Source: Gammaproteobacteria bacterium
GTDB taxonomy: Bacteria > Pseudomonadota > Gammaproteobacteria > SURF-13
Assembly (NCBI GenBank): GCA_023381235.1
Contig: JAMCTV010000111.1
Span: 1-25,673 of the forward strand
DNA length: 25,673 nucleotides
Direction: 5' to 3'
In this document: positions 1 to 8,759 of the stretch, piece by piece
Layout: each line of letters begins with the position of its first letter
Position numbering within the stretch: position 1 is the stretch's first letter
The notes under the pieces: model-generated
Told to the model about the DNA's origin: nothing
Databases searched by the model: none
What the model saw: only the letters and a program-made list of their open reading frames with translations
Made by a program: the position numbers and the translations under genes

Positions 1-17
1 ACATCAGGCTGATATTG
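1..17. repeat. 17-bp direct repeat, copy 1 (window edge)
   Basis: The first 17 bases, acatcaggctgatattg, recur exactly at 1123-1139 in the same orientation. This copy lies inside hypF, at the point where the protein stops matching the family pattern. Confidence 0.9.
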
Positions 18-1075
18 GCTGACGTAGCCACCAGCGGCGCGCCGAAGTCCTCCAGCAGAATGTGATGCAGCGGGCTGTAAGGGAGTAGCGCGCCGATTTC
101 ATCCAGCCCCGGCGCGATGTAGTGGGATAGTCTGGCGTGTGAATGTTTTTTTACCGGCACGATGGGGCGCATCGGATCAAGCAAGGCTTGTGATTCAACG
201 GCGCCGATGACGGTGTTGCTGCGCACGCTGTCTAATCCGTCTTCGCCCTCCAGCGGGAACATCACCGCAAGAGGCTTGTGCGGCCGCGGCTTGCTGGCGC
301 GCAGGCGTTGCACGGCGGAGTCGCTGCGCGCATCACACATCAAGTGATAGCCGCCGACGCCTTTGACGGCCACGATCTTACCCTCGCGCAGCGCGGCCAC
401 GCATGCGGCCAGCGCGACTGGTGTTTCGTCAACCGTGATATTGCCAAGCGCATGAAAAGACAGTTGCGGCCCGCACGCGGGGCAGGCCAGCGGCTCGGCG
501 TGAAAGCGCCGGTCGAGGGGATTGCTATATTCCTCTTTGCACGCCGCGCATAATGCAAATGTCGCGAGCGTGGTATTGACGCGGTCATAGGGCAGCGCTC
601 GGATCACCGTGTAACGCGGCCCGCACTGCGTGCAATTGATGAAGGGATAGCGATAACGCCGCTCGGCAGGATTGTGCAATTCGGCCAGGCAATCCGCGCA
701 CAGAAAATTATCCGGCGGCAGATGGATGGAATCGGCTGCGCCGGCGTAGCTGGGCAGTATGCGGAAGGTCTCGCAGGCTTGCGCCAGAACCAAATGTTCA
801 CAAGAGATAATTTCAGCCCTGGCCAGCGGCGGCGCTTCACTCAGCAGCGCGCGGCTGAACTCTTCCAGCGCGCCGCTTGCTCCCTGCGCCACAATCTCCA
901 CTTGGCCTGCGAGATTCCTCACCCAGCCGGAGAGCCCATAACGCTGCGCAAGGCGGTACACAAAAGGGCGGAAGCCCACGCCTTGCACGCGTCCGCCGAG
1001 CAGCCAGCGTTTGGCCTGGCGGGAGGCCGCATGTGGCGATGCATGGAGCGGGGATGACATGATTGGTGCGTGCAT
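1..1075 (-). CDS. hypF: Carbamoyltransferase HypF, N-terminal part (runs off left edge)
   Basis: HypF makes the thiocarboxamide/cyanide ligand of [NiFe] hydrogenases from carbamoyl phosphate and passes it to HypE. About 358 codons are present, roughly half of a normal HypF of about 750 residues; the C-terminal half lies beyond base 1. Residues 28-43 form the acylphosphatase motif (GRVQGVGFRPFVYRLA). Four zinc-finger pairs follow at Cys126/129, 148/151, 176/179 and 198/201, matching the family spacing CX2C-X18-CX2C-X24-CX2C-X18-CX2C. A YrdC/Sua5-like domain starts near residue 215 (RASKPRPHKPLAVMF, then ATSANIS near the edge). ATG at 1075 and ATG at 1060 are both possible; neither has a clear Shine-Dalgarno. 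The last two codons at the edge (Leu-Met after ATSANIS) do not fit the usual Gly-x-Pro and coincide with a 17-bp repeat, so the extreme edge is suspect. Divergent from the mazG-like gene and on the same strand as hypCABD. Confidence 0.93.
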   Translation of the reverse strand, partial: MHAPIMSSPLHASPHAASRQAKRWLLGGRVQGVGFRPFVYRLAQRYGLSGWVRNLAGQVEIVAQGASGALEEFSRALLSEAPPLARAEIISCEHLVLAQACETFRILPSYAGAADSIHLPPDNFLCADCLAELHNPAERRYRYPFINCTQCGPRYTVIRALPYDRVNTTLATFALCAACKEEYSNPLDRRFHAEPLACPACGPQLSFHALGNITVDETPVALAACVAALREGKIVAVKGVGGYHLMCDARSDSAVQRLRASKPRPHKPLAVMFPLEGEDGLDSVRSNTVIGAVESQALLDPMRPIVPVKKHSHARLSHYIAPGLDEIGALLPYSPLHHILLEDFGAPLVATSANISLM

Positions 1076-1122
1076 TTATGATGCGTGGTAAGGCGCTTGA
1101 AGGCCCATATTAACAACTTACT

Positions 1123-1139
1123 ACATCAGGCTGATATTG
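1123..1139. repeat. 17-bp direct repeat, copy 2
   Basis: Exact copy of bases 1-17, located in the hypF/mazG intergenic gap and ending 3 bp before the mazG-like start codon. It contains a small dyad (atcag-g-ctgat). A chance 17-mer match within 26 kb is very unlikely, so it is either a true short repeat or a trace of an assembly join. Confidence 0.9.
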
Positions 1140-1142
1140 ACC

Positions 1143-1556
1143 ATGAAGAAAAAATCTCCGGGCGTACTCGACGATATCAATCCCGGCTTGACGGTGCTGG
1201 CCCATGCCCTGGAGTTTCAAAGGCGCGTGGCGCGAGTGGGCTTCGATTGGCCGCGGGTGGAGCAGGTGCTGGGCAAGATTGAGGAGGAATTGCAGGAGAT
1301 CCGCCATGAAATCGCGCAACGCGCCGGCCACGACCGCCTGGAGGACGAAATCGGCGACTTGCTGTTCGTGTGCGTGAACCTGGCGCGTCATCTCAAGGTT
1401 GACCCGGAAGCCGCCCTGCAACGGGCCAACGCCAAATTCGAGCGCCGTTTCCGGCGCATCGAGGCGTTGCTCGCCGAGCGCGGACGCAAACCGCAGGAGT
1501 CCACGCTGGAAGAAATGGATGCCTTGTGGAGTCACGCGAAATCAGAAGAGCGATAG
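1143..1556 (+). CDS. mazG: MazG-family nucleotide pyrophosphohydrolase, C-terminal domain only
   Basis: MazG proteins hydrolyse nucleoside triphosphates to monophosphate and pyrophosphate. The 137-residue product matches the C-terminal half of the usual two-domain protein of about 260-270 residues: a VLDDINPGL-type lead-in, then RVGFDW, the metal-binding EEELQE helix, the EDEIGDLLF helix and ANAKFERRFRRIE. All acidic metal ligands of this domain are present. The N-terminal MazG domain is absent; upstream in frame there is only a short stretch after a TGA at 1098. ATG at 1143 is used; TTG at 1137 is in frame but less likely. The 3' end overlaps the convergent MBL gene by 15 bp. The gene may be truly one-domain, 5'-truncated, or cut by a misjoin at the 17-bp repeat just upstream. 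Confidence 0.8.
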   Translation: MKKKSPGVLDDINPGLTVLAHALEFQRRVARVGFDWPRVEQVLGKIEEELQEIRHEIAQRAGHDRLEDEIGDLLFVCVNLARHLKVDPEAALQRANAKFERRFRRIEALLAERGRKPQESTLEEMDALWSHAKSEER

Positions 1557-2591
1557 AACGTTCCGCGCGGGTGTCCCCACCCGCGGCGGGGAAAACGCCT
1601 GTGTAAGCTCCTGCGTGAGCCGATCCGGCTGGGCGGAGTATTTCGGCGAGAAATGAAACGGGGTGACCCTTTTTACCCCTGCTGTGCGTGCCAACAGCCC
1701 GGCCTGACGCGCGGTAAGATGATATTTTTGCGCCGCGTGCGCGGCGTCTTCCTCCAGAAAGGTGCATTCGATGAACAGCAGGTCGGAGTCCTGGACCAAC
1801 TCTACGATGCGTCTCGCGTTTTTTGCGTGATAGATCACGTCCGTGACATAGGCCACCTTCTGCCCCGGCACGATGCGCAGAATGTTATTTTTGAGCAGGC
1901 CCAAGGGCAGATATTTTTCCTGAGATGCGCCCGCTGCGCGCCACTGTACGGCCAGCGGCGTATCGTCCGGTGCGCCACTTAATACGGCTGTTTTTAAATC
2001 CTTCAGCCACGGCCCGACGGCGAGCCCCTGCGCCTGTAAGCGGTTTTTCCACACGTTGACATGCTGTTTTTCCTCCAGGGCGAAGGCCAGGCACGGGGTC
2101 TTGTGATCTAAAAATGTTACATGCACGCGGAAGGCGGGGTCATCAACGAGCACACCGCCAGCGATGGCGGACGAGTGCGCGCGCTCAGGTTGAAAGCCAT
2201 GACGGCAGTGAAACTCAACCGAATCGAGCCGCCCATCAGGATGGGCTTCAAAAACATCCAATGTGAAATCGGCGGGATAATTTTGCACCAGATTCCAGGT
2301 ATAGGCGGCGAGCTTGTGATTGACCTGCTCGATGAATCCGGGCGGCCCGTACAGGCTGAGTTTTTTGTCCCTGCCCAGGCAAATGCGCAACAACCGGTCG
2401 AAGCCCACGAAATGATCCATGTGGGTATGCGACACAAACACATGGCTCAGGCGCAGAATCTTGCGCGGCGCGAGCGCGCGCAGGTCGCCGAGATCAAACA
2501 GCAGGGCGCGCTTTTCAAACAAAAATTCCACATACAGCCCCGGATCGCCGAACGGATCGTTCACCAATTGAGGATGAAAAATCGGGCGCAT
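1542..2591 (-). CDS. Metallo-beta-lactamase-fold hydrolase, RNase Z-like
   Basis: A 349-residue MBL-fold protein with the metal-binding HTHMDH motif at residues 55-60 (in SHTHMDHFVGFD), a later YVTDV strand and an FIECTFLEED segment near the C-terminus that resembles RNase Z/ElaC and arylsulfatase-type MBL enzymes. The substrate is not evident; a tRNA 3'-end nuclease role would be the default family guess, but the protein is more distant than a housekeeping RNase Z. ATG at 2591 is chosen because MRPIFHPQL begins the family-like sequence and GAGG lies just upstream. It starts only 4 bp after the hypD stop, so it is the last gene of the hypCABD operon and probably translationally coupled to it. 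That position suggests a link to hydrogenase maturation or to the same stress condition, which is inference only. Confidence 0.85.
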   Translation of the reverse strand: MRPIFHPQLVNDPFGDPGLYVEFLFEKRALLFDLGDLRALAPRKILRLSHVFVSHTHMDHFVGFDRLLRICLGRDKKLSLYGPPGFIEQVNHKLAAYTWNLVQNYPADFTLDVFEAHPDGRLDSVEFHCRHGFQPERAHSSAIAGGVLVDDPAFRVHVTFLDHKTPCLAFALEEKQHVNVWKNRLQAQGLAVGPWLKDLKTAVLSGAPDDTPLAVQWRAAGASQEKYLPLGLLKNNILRIVPGQKVAYVTDVIYHAKNARRIVELVQDSDLLFIECTFLEEDAAHAAQKYHLTARQAGLLARTAGVKRVTPFHFSPKYSAQPDRLTQELTQAFSPPRVGTPARNVLSLF

Positions 2592-2595
2592 TACC

Positions 2596-3702
2596 TCATA
2601 CCGTTTCGGCCTCAGCGCGCACGCCGCTTGCCCACCAGATGCGGCACGCGCCTTCGTCCGAGACCATACACGGGCCGATGGGCGCGCGCGGCGTGCAGGC
2701 GCGGCCGTAGAGCTGGCACTGGTTGGGGTAAATCTTGCCCAGCACCACCTTGGCGCAATCGCAGCCGGGCGGCATCTCGCCGATGCGTTTGCGGGTGGCG
2801 CCGCAGTGCGGGGAGAATCTTTGCCGCGCGTCTTTTTCTTGCAGGTGCTCTTTAAGCGCAAATCCCGATGCGGGGATAATGCCGATTCCGCGCCACATGG
2901 CGTCTGTCACTTGCAGGGTTTCGGCCAGGTATTTTTGCGCGCCGGAATTGCCTTCGGATGACACCACTTCGGGATAACAGTTATCCAAAAAGCACTCGCC
3001 CTCGCTGAGTTGGCGCAGCGTGGAATATATCGCGGCGAGCAGGGTTTCGGCTGTGAAGCCCGCAATGGCGGTGGGGATATGATGTTTGTCCACCACAAAG
3101 CGCCATTCCTCAGTCCCCATGATCGTGGACACATGGCCGGGCGCGATGAGCGCGTCAAAACCGGGAGTACCGGAGGCAAGCAGCATTGCCACCGCGGGCC
3201 AGGTCAGGCGTCCGGAGAGCAGCAGGAACAGATTATCCGGCGTGCCCTGCGCCAGCATCGCGGCCACCGGCGCCATGGTGGTCTCGAACCCGGCGGCAAA
3301 GAACACCACCGTGCGTTGCGGGTTTTCACAGGCAATTTGTACTGCCTCGGTGGGCGAGGCGACCGGGCGGATGTCGGCGCCCGCCGCCCGAGCCTGCTCC
3401 AGGGAGCGGATTTCTCCCTTCGCGGCATTCACCGGCACGCGCAACATGTCGCCGAAGGCAGCCAGCGTCACGTCTTCGCGCAGGGCGAGCTGGATGGCTT
3501 CATAGATATCCTCCTCCGGGCAAATGCATACCGGGCAGCCCGGACCGGGAATAAGCTCGACGTTGGCGGGCAACGCCGCGCGCAATCCGCTCAGGCTGGT
3601 GGTGCGCTCGTGTCCGCCGCACACGTTCATGATGCGCACTTTTTGACGCATCGGGAGTGCGCGGATTTTTTCCAGCCAGTCTTGGGCGGAGAGGGCTGTC
3701 AT
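2596..3702 (-). CDS. hypD: Hydrogenase maturation protein HypD
   Basis: HypD is the [4Fe-4S] scaffold that, with HypC, assembles the Fe(CN)2CO unit of [NiFe] hydrogenases. The 368-residue length is typical. Signature sites are present: Cys28 in CGGHE, GPGCPVC with Cys56 and Cys59, and the C-terminal cysteine-rich iron-sulfur region (CDCAKVVLG, then NQCQLYGRACTP). The start ATG overlaps the hypB stop by 4 bp (ATGA), so translation is coupled, and the stop is 4 bp from the MBL gene. The gene is intact with no missing key residue. Confidence 0.97.
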   Translation of the reverse strand: MTALSAQDWLEKIRALPMRQKVRIMNVCGGHERTTSLSGLRAALPANVELIPGPGCPVCICPEEDIYEAIQLALREDVTLAAFGDMLRVPVNAAKGEIRSLEQARAAGADIRPVASPTEAVQIACENPQRTVVFFAAGFETTMAPVAAMLAQGTPDNLFLLLSGRLTWPAVAMLLASGTPGFDALIAPGHVSTIMGTEEWRFVVDKHHIPTAIAGFTAETLLAAIYSTLRQLSEGECFLDNCYPEVVSSEGNSGAQKYLAETLQVTDAMWRGIGIIPASGFALKEHLQEKDARQRFSPHCGATRKRIGEMPPGCDCAKVVLGKIYPNQCQLYGRACTPRAPIGPCMVSDEGACRIWWASGVRAEAETV

Positions 3703-4481
3703 GCGTGGTTGAGCGTGGAAGAAAGTTCAACGCCGGAATGAGCCGGGGCGGGAGCGGATGCTTTGCGCGCGTGCCCGCGCAGCCAGTTGAGCCAGGGTTC
3801 AAGGCCGGTCATTTTTTTGGAGGAGAGCGGCCACAGCGGCGCGGGATTGGCAAGCCGGCGCAGGCATCGCTCCGCCTGCGCGGGATCGAAATCATCCAAA
3901 TGCGGCAGCAGATCGGTTTTGGTCAGCAACACCAGGTCCGCCGCGCGGAACATCACCGGATACTTGGCGGGTTTGTCGTCTCCCTCGGTGACCGAGAGTA
4001 ACACCACGTTGCGATGCTGGCCCAGATCAAAGCTCGCCGGGCACACCAGATTGCCGACGTTTTCGATGAATACAATATCTATCCTATCCAGGTCAATTTG
4101 ATGCAGCGCACCATGCACCATGTGCGCATCCAGGTGACAGGCGGTTCCGGTGGTGATCTGCACCGCCGGCACGCCTTGGGCGCGGATGCGCTCGGCGTCG
4201 TTTTCCGTTTCCAGGTCGCCCTCGATCACCGCAATCCGCATTTCATCGCGCAGCGCGGCGATGGTCGCCTCCAGCAGCGCCGTCTTGCCCGCGCCGGGAG
4301 AAGACATCAGATTTAGCGCGAGCACGCCGTGAGCGTCGAAATGCGCGCGGTTATGCGCGGCCTGCGCGTTGTTCTCCGCAAGCAGGTGATTGAGCACGGA
4401 AAGGGTGTGCTGCTGCTCGACAGGGCGGTATAGGAGGTATTGATTGGCGGGGGTGATGGTGCAGCCGCAGGTGTTACACAT
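3699..4481 (-). CDS. hypB: Hydrogenase nickel-incorporation GTPase HypB
   Basis: HypB is the GTPase that works with HypA to insert nickel into the hydrogenase large subunit. The 260-residue product starts with the CxxCGC nickel site (Cys2, Cys5, Cys7), has a P-loop at residues 60-67 (SSPGAGKT), the metal/dimer region GTACHLDAHMVHG, the switch segment IENVGNLVCPASFDLG and the guanine-specificity motif TKTD. There is no histidine-rich nickel-storage stretch between the N-terminal site and the GTPase domain, so it is the non-storage type. It overlaps hypA by 8 bp and hypD by 4 bp. Confidence 0.97.
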   Translation of the reverse strand: MCNTCGCTITPANQYLLYRPVEQQHTLSVLNHLLAENNAQAAHNRAHFDAHGVLALNLMSSPGAGKTALLEATIAALRDEMRIAVIEGDLETENDAERIRAQGVPAVQITTGTACHLDAHMVHGALHQIDLDRIDIVFIENVGNLVCPASFDLGQHRNVVLLSVTEGDDKPAKYPVMFRAADLVLLTKTDLLPHLDDFDPAQAERCLRRLANPAPLWPLSSKKMTGLEPWLNWLRGHARKASAPAPAHSGVELSSTLNHA

Positions 4482-4869
4482 AAGCCGTATCCTCTTGATT
4501 CCCGTTTGATGGCAGGGTGTGGCCGCCGCCCAGAAGTTCCACGCTCACCAGTTGCATTTCGTTGCCGCTGATGAGTTGCGTGTGTCCGTCGCCGCACCTG
4601 GCGCACGTTAGATGATTGATCATTGCCGCGCTTTCCTTACCGCACTGTTCGCAGCGCACCCGGATCGGCGCGCGCCATGTCACCATGCGCGCCGTCTCGG
4701 CCAGCGTTCCTTTGCGCGCCACGCGGAAGGCCTGCTCCAGCAGTTCGGGCGCCACGCCTGAAAGGGGGCCGATTTGCAGCGTGACGCGCGTGATCGCCTG
4801 CGCCCGGTGCTGTCTTGCCAGCGCCTCGATTTGCCTGATGAGCGACTGACAGATGGACAGTTCATGCAT
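4474..4869 (-). CDS. hypA: Hydrogenase maturation nickel metallochaperone HypA
   Basis: HypA delivers nickel, together with HypB, to the hydrogenase apoprotein. At 131 residues it is slightly longer than the usual 113-118, with the extra residues at the C-terminus. The N-terminal MHEL carries the nickel ligand His2, and the structural zinc site is Cys73/Cys76 and Cys89/Cys92 (CEQC, CARC). ATG at 4869 is chosen because MHEL must be N-terminal; the longer in-frame extension upstream is not family-like. It overlaps the hypC end by 8 bp and the hypB start by 8 bp. Confidence 0.96.
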   Translation of the reverse strand: MHELSICQSLIRQIEALARQHRAQAITRVTLQIGPLSGVAPELLEQAFRVARKGTLAETARMVTWRAPIRVRCEQCGKESAAMINHLTCARCGDGHTQLISGNEMQLVSVELLGGGHTLPSNGNQEDTAYV

Positions 4870-5107
4870 GAGGACTGCCCTCCCGCTCCGCGGACAGCAT
4901 CTCATCGTAAAGTTGCCATGCCGAGCGCGCCTCGTGCGGGGTGATTTTCTGGATGGCGTAGCCCACGTGCACCATCACGAAATCGCCCGCCGCGAGCGGT
5001 GTTTCCTGTAACAGGAAAAGGTTCACCGAACGTTCCACGCCGTTGGCGTTGCACCGCGCGGTGTGCGCGTGAATGTCCATGATCTGCATTGGAATCGCCA
5101 GGCACAT
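4862..5107 (-). CDS. hypC: Hydrogenase maturation chaperone HypC
   Basis: HypC (81 residues) binds HypD and the large-subunit precursor and carries the iron fragment through its N-terminal cysteine. The sequence opens with MCLAIPMQI, which has the essential Cys2, followed by a beta-barrel with GDFVMVHVGYAI and an ARSAWQLYDEM helix typical of HypC/HupF. ATG at 5107 has a good Shine-Dalgarno (AGGAGA) about 6 bp upstream. It is the first gene of the minus-strand hypCABD-MBL operon and is divergent from archease, with an FNR-like box in the shared promoter region. Confidence 0.96.
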   Translation of the reverse strand: MCLAIPMQIMDIHAHTARCNANGVERSVNLFLLQETPLAAGDFVMVHVGYAIQKITPHEARSAWQLYDEMLSAEREGSPHA

Positions 5108-5182
5108 GCGGCTCTCCTGAAGGACGCTTGCTCTCAATTCTATAGCGCACCTGGTCGCATCGCCAGCTATTATTGCCTTGCT

Positions 5183-5196
5183 TTGCGCTAGATCAA
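5183..5196. promoter_or_regulatory. FNR/ANR-like box in the hypC/archease divergent promoter
   Basis: TTGCG-CTAG-ATCAA has one perfect half-site (ATCAA) of the FNR/ANR consensus TTGAT-N4-ATCAA and a two-base deviation in the other. The 15-mer from 5183 to 5197 is repeated exactly at 16770-16784. For hypC, a -10-like TAGAAT on the minus strand (5137-5142) would put the box near -60, as in class I FNR promoters. For archease, a class II arrangement would imply a start site almost at the ATG, which fits less well. Confidence 0.55.
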
Positions 5197-5235
5197 ACAA
5201 ATATTAAGCGCGGCTGTGTTAGGGTTAATTTTGAA

Positions 5236-5643
5236 ATGAGCTACGCCTATTTCGATCACGACGCCGATATCGGCATTACCGGCTACGGCGCTACAGTGGA
5301 GGAAGCCTTTATCGCTGGCGCGCAGGCGATGTTCGCCATTATGGCGAATATCACCTTGGTGCACGATACGCAGCACATCGAGTTCAGTTTCACGGAGTTT
5401 GACACTGAACTGGCGTTCGTTACCTGGCTGAACAACTTGCTCACCGAGGCGCAGAGCCGGGGGTTGGTGCTGACGCGCTTTGAGTTGCACAAGAAGGGCG
5501 CGCAATGGCACGCGCAGGCATGGGGCGAGCCGTGGCGCGAGGATTTGGAGCGCGGCGTGGAGGTCAAGGGCGCGACGCTCACCATGCTCTCGGTCACGCT
5601 CAAGAACGGACTCTGGGAGGCGCGCTGTGTGGTGGATGTTTGA
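5236..5643 (+). CDS. Archease (RtcB activator)
   Basis: Archease promotes guanylation and multiple turnover of the RNA ligase RtcB. The 135-residue product has the family N-terminus (FDHDADIGI, versus the common HTADIG), an AFIAGAQAMFAIM helix, and a C-terminal EVKGATLTMLSV strand corresponding to the region that carries acidic metal ligands in archeases. ATG at 5236 fits the family start; the in-frame extension to 5173 is not family-like. No strong Shine-Dalgarno is visible. The stop is 32 bp before rtcB, the classic archease-rtcB pair. Confidence 0.92.
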   Translation: MSYAYFDHDADIGITGYGATVEEAFIAGAQAMFAIMANITLVHDTQHIEFSFTEFDTELAFVTWLNNLLTEAQSRGLVLTRFELHKKGAQWHAQAWGEPWREDLERGVEVKGATLTMLSVTLKNGLWEARCVVDV

Positions 5644-5675
5644 GATGAGTCGCGGAAGTAAAGGAGGGTAGCGCA

Positions 5676-7109
<1,434 letters not shown>

Positions 7110-7120
7110 GGCATCCGAAG

Positions 7121-7972
7121 GTGATATTGGCGGCAAAAAATTGCCTGCGCCTGGCGCGTAAAATCGCACGCTATAAGCGTTGCCGCCTGTTGAACTATGA
7201 GGTCAAGCAATTCGCGGATGGTGAATATTATTTCCGGCTCAAATTTTCAAAAAAACCCGCCTCGGCCATATTGCTGGGCAATATCACGCCCGTGCCTTAC
7301 TCGCTGTTTGAGTTGCTGGCGCTGGCGCAGGCCCTGCAGGACAGCGGTATCGCCATCGCCACGCTATGCATTCCCTATCTCGGTTACAGCCGTCAGGACA
7401 GGCAATCCGGAAAAGGCGAGGCGGTGCTGGCGCGCATGATCGCCGGGATCGTCAACCGCATTCCCGCGCGGCGCAGGGTATTTGTGGACCTGCACAGTGA
7501 TGCGCTGCGCGCCATGCTTCCCCCTCACACCGAGATAAAATGTCTGCCGGACATGGTGCGCAGCGTCGCGCAAAAGATGGATATCGTCGCCGCGCCCGAT
7601 CAAGGCGCACGGCGGCGCGCGGAGGAGGTGGCGCAAGGACTGCCCGTCATCACCATCCCCAAGCGCCGTCCCAGGCACAATATCGTCGCGCGCGAAGGGG
7701 GGCGCTATCCGGTGGCGGGTTTTTTTGAAAATTTGAGCCGCGACATGATAGACACCGGGCGCACCATCGCCTCCGCCGCCGCGCTGCTGAAACAACAGGG
7801 CGCCAAATCCATTACGGTGGCCGCGACCCACGCAATCTTCTCCCCGCCGAGCCGCGCCATTCTGAACAAGGCCCCGATTGACAGAATTTTGGTGAGCGAC
7901 ACACTTGAGACTCCAGTTCCGCGCACGGTGCGCGTGGCCAGCATCGCCCGGCAGCTAGCCCGCGTGCTTTAA
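7121..7972 (+). CDS. Ribose-phosphate pyrophosphokinase-like protein (divergent PrsA family)
   Basis: PRPP synthetases make phosphoribosyl pyrophosphate from ribose 5-phosphate and ATP. This 283-residue protein is shorter than a housekeeping Prs (about 310-315) and divergent but keeps the fold landmarks: VKQFADGEYYFRL, IPYLGYSRQDR, VDLHSDA, AAPDQGARRRAEEVA and a C-terminal DMIDTGRTI PRPP/ribose-phosphate loop. In the loop the usual paired acid (VDDMIDT) reads SRDMIDT, so one Asp is replaced by Arg. GTG at 7121 is chosen, 11 bp after the rtcB stop; GTG at 7082 inside rtcB is also open. It is probably a paralogue with a specialised role in the archease-rtcB operon rather than the main Prs. Function is inferred from family only. 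Confidence 0.82.
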   Translation: MILAAKNCLRLARKIARYKRCRLLNYEVKQFADGEYYFRLKFSKKPASAILLGNITPVPYSLFELLALAQALQDSGIAIATLCIPYLGYSRQDRQSGKGEAVLARMIAGIVNRIPARRRVFVDLHSDALRAMLPPHTEIKCLPDMVRSVAQKMDIVAAPDQGARRRAEEVAQGLPVITIPKRRPRHNIVAREGGRYPVAGFFENLSRDMIDTGRTIASAAALLKQQGAKSITVAATHAIFSPPSRAILNKAPIDRILVSDTLETPVPRTVRVASIARQLARVL

Positions 7973-8031
7973 CTTTGTGCCGGGCAGGATGCCCCAATGC
8001 CGCGAGCGCAGGGATGCGCAGGAGTGGCCGA

Positions 8032-8063
8032 GATGGAAAAGTCCACGGAAGGACTTTTTCATC
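8032..8063 (+). terminator. Terminator- or attenuator-like hairpin between the Prs-like gene and the phosphoribosyltransferase
   Basis: Arms gatggaaaagtcc (8032-8044) and ggactttttcatc (8051-8063) pair over 13 positions with one G-U pair and a 6-base loop (acggaa). The core gtcc/ggac stem followed by TTTTT resembles an intrinsic terminator. It ends 8 bp before the GGAGG ribosome site of the next gene, so it may partly terminate or attenuate readthrough. Confidence 0.6.
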
Positions 8064-8081
8064 ATCTTATGGAGGAACAAC

Positions 8082-8720
8082 ATGATATTTGAAAACCGCA
8101 GTGAGGCCGCGCGACGGCTTGTGGAAAGGCTCGCTCATTACCGGGGCATGAACCCTTTAATACTCGCCATCCCGCGCGGAGCGGCGCCTATGGCGAAGCT
8201 GATCGCCGACGAACTGGGCGGCGAGATGGACGTGGTGCTGGTCCGGAAAATCAGCGCCCCGGGCAGCCCCGAGTTCGCCATCGGCTCGGTGGATGAGAGC
8301 GGCTGGACCTATATCGCGGACTATGCCGAAAGCGCGGGCGCCACCGCTGAATACATCGAACGCGAGAAGCAGGCGCAGCTTGCAACCATGCGCAAACGCC
8401 GCGCCCAATATACCCCGGTGCACCCCCCGGTGGACCCGCACGGCCGCATCGTGATCGTGGTGGACGACGGGCTGGCTACGGGCGCAACGATGATTTCAGC
8501 CCTGCACGCACTGCGCGCCAAGAAACCGAAGAAGTTGATCGCTGCCGTGCCGGTGGCGCCGCCCGATACGCTGCGCAAGGTTGCCGGCTACGCCGACGAG
8601 GTAATCTGCCTGCACACGCCGGAGTATTTCCAGGCAGTGGGGCAGTTTTATCTCGACTTTCCCCAAGTGGAGGACGAGGAGGTGGTCGCCATCCTGCGCG
8701 AGAGCAAGCAAGGCCGCTGA
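8082..8720 (+). CDS. Type I phosphoribosyltransferase (COG1926-like)
   Basis: A 212-residue phosphoribosyltransferase with the PRPP-binding signature VIVVDDGLATGATM at about residues 124-137, a PRGAAPMAKLIADEL segment near the N-terminus, RKISAPGSPEFAIGSV in the flexible region and a FYLDFPQVEDEEV tail typical of the uncharacterised COG1926 family. Base specificity cannot be read from the sequence. ATG at 8082 has GGAGG 7 bp upstream. It is separated by 109 bp and a terminator-like hairpin from the Prs-like gene, which could supply its PRPP. Members often sit beside Prs-like or stress genes, but their substrate is unsettled. Confidence 0.9.
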   Translation: MIFENRSEAARRLVERLAHYRGMNPLILAIPRGAAPMAKLIADELGGEMDVVLVRKISAPGSPEFAIGSVDESGWTYIADYAESAGATAEYIEREKQAQLATMRKRRAQYTPVHPPVDPHGRIVIVVDDGLATGATMISALHALRAKKPKKLIAAVPVAPPDTLRKVAGYADEVICLHTPEYFQAVGQFYLDFPQVEDEEVVAILRESKQGR

Positions 8721-8736
8721 TCGCTCATGCTGGAAT

Positions 8737-8759
8737 ATTCGCGCTAATCCAGCGCGAAT
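8737..8759. terminator. Bidirectional terminator-like hairpin
   Basis: Perfect 9-bp arms attcgcgct (8737-8745) and agcgcgaat (8751-8759) with a 5-base loop sit between the convergent phosphoribosyltransferase and dodecin genes, overlapping the last dodecin codons. There is no clear T-tract on either side. Confidence 0.5.

Noticed and set aside
2121..3741. Long plus-strand open frames (about 240 codons each) opposite the MBL gene and hypD
   Set aside because: They are antisense shadows of well-recognised genes in a GC-rich sequence; their products have low-complexity composition and no family features.
5173..5235. Upstream extension of archease by 21 residues
   Set aside because: It covers the FNR-like box and is not family-like; MSYAYFDHDADIG is the natural start.
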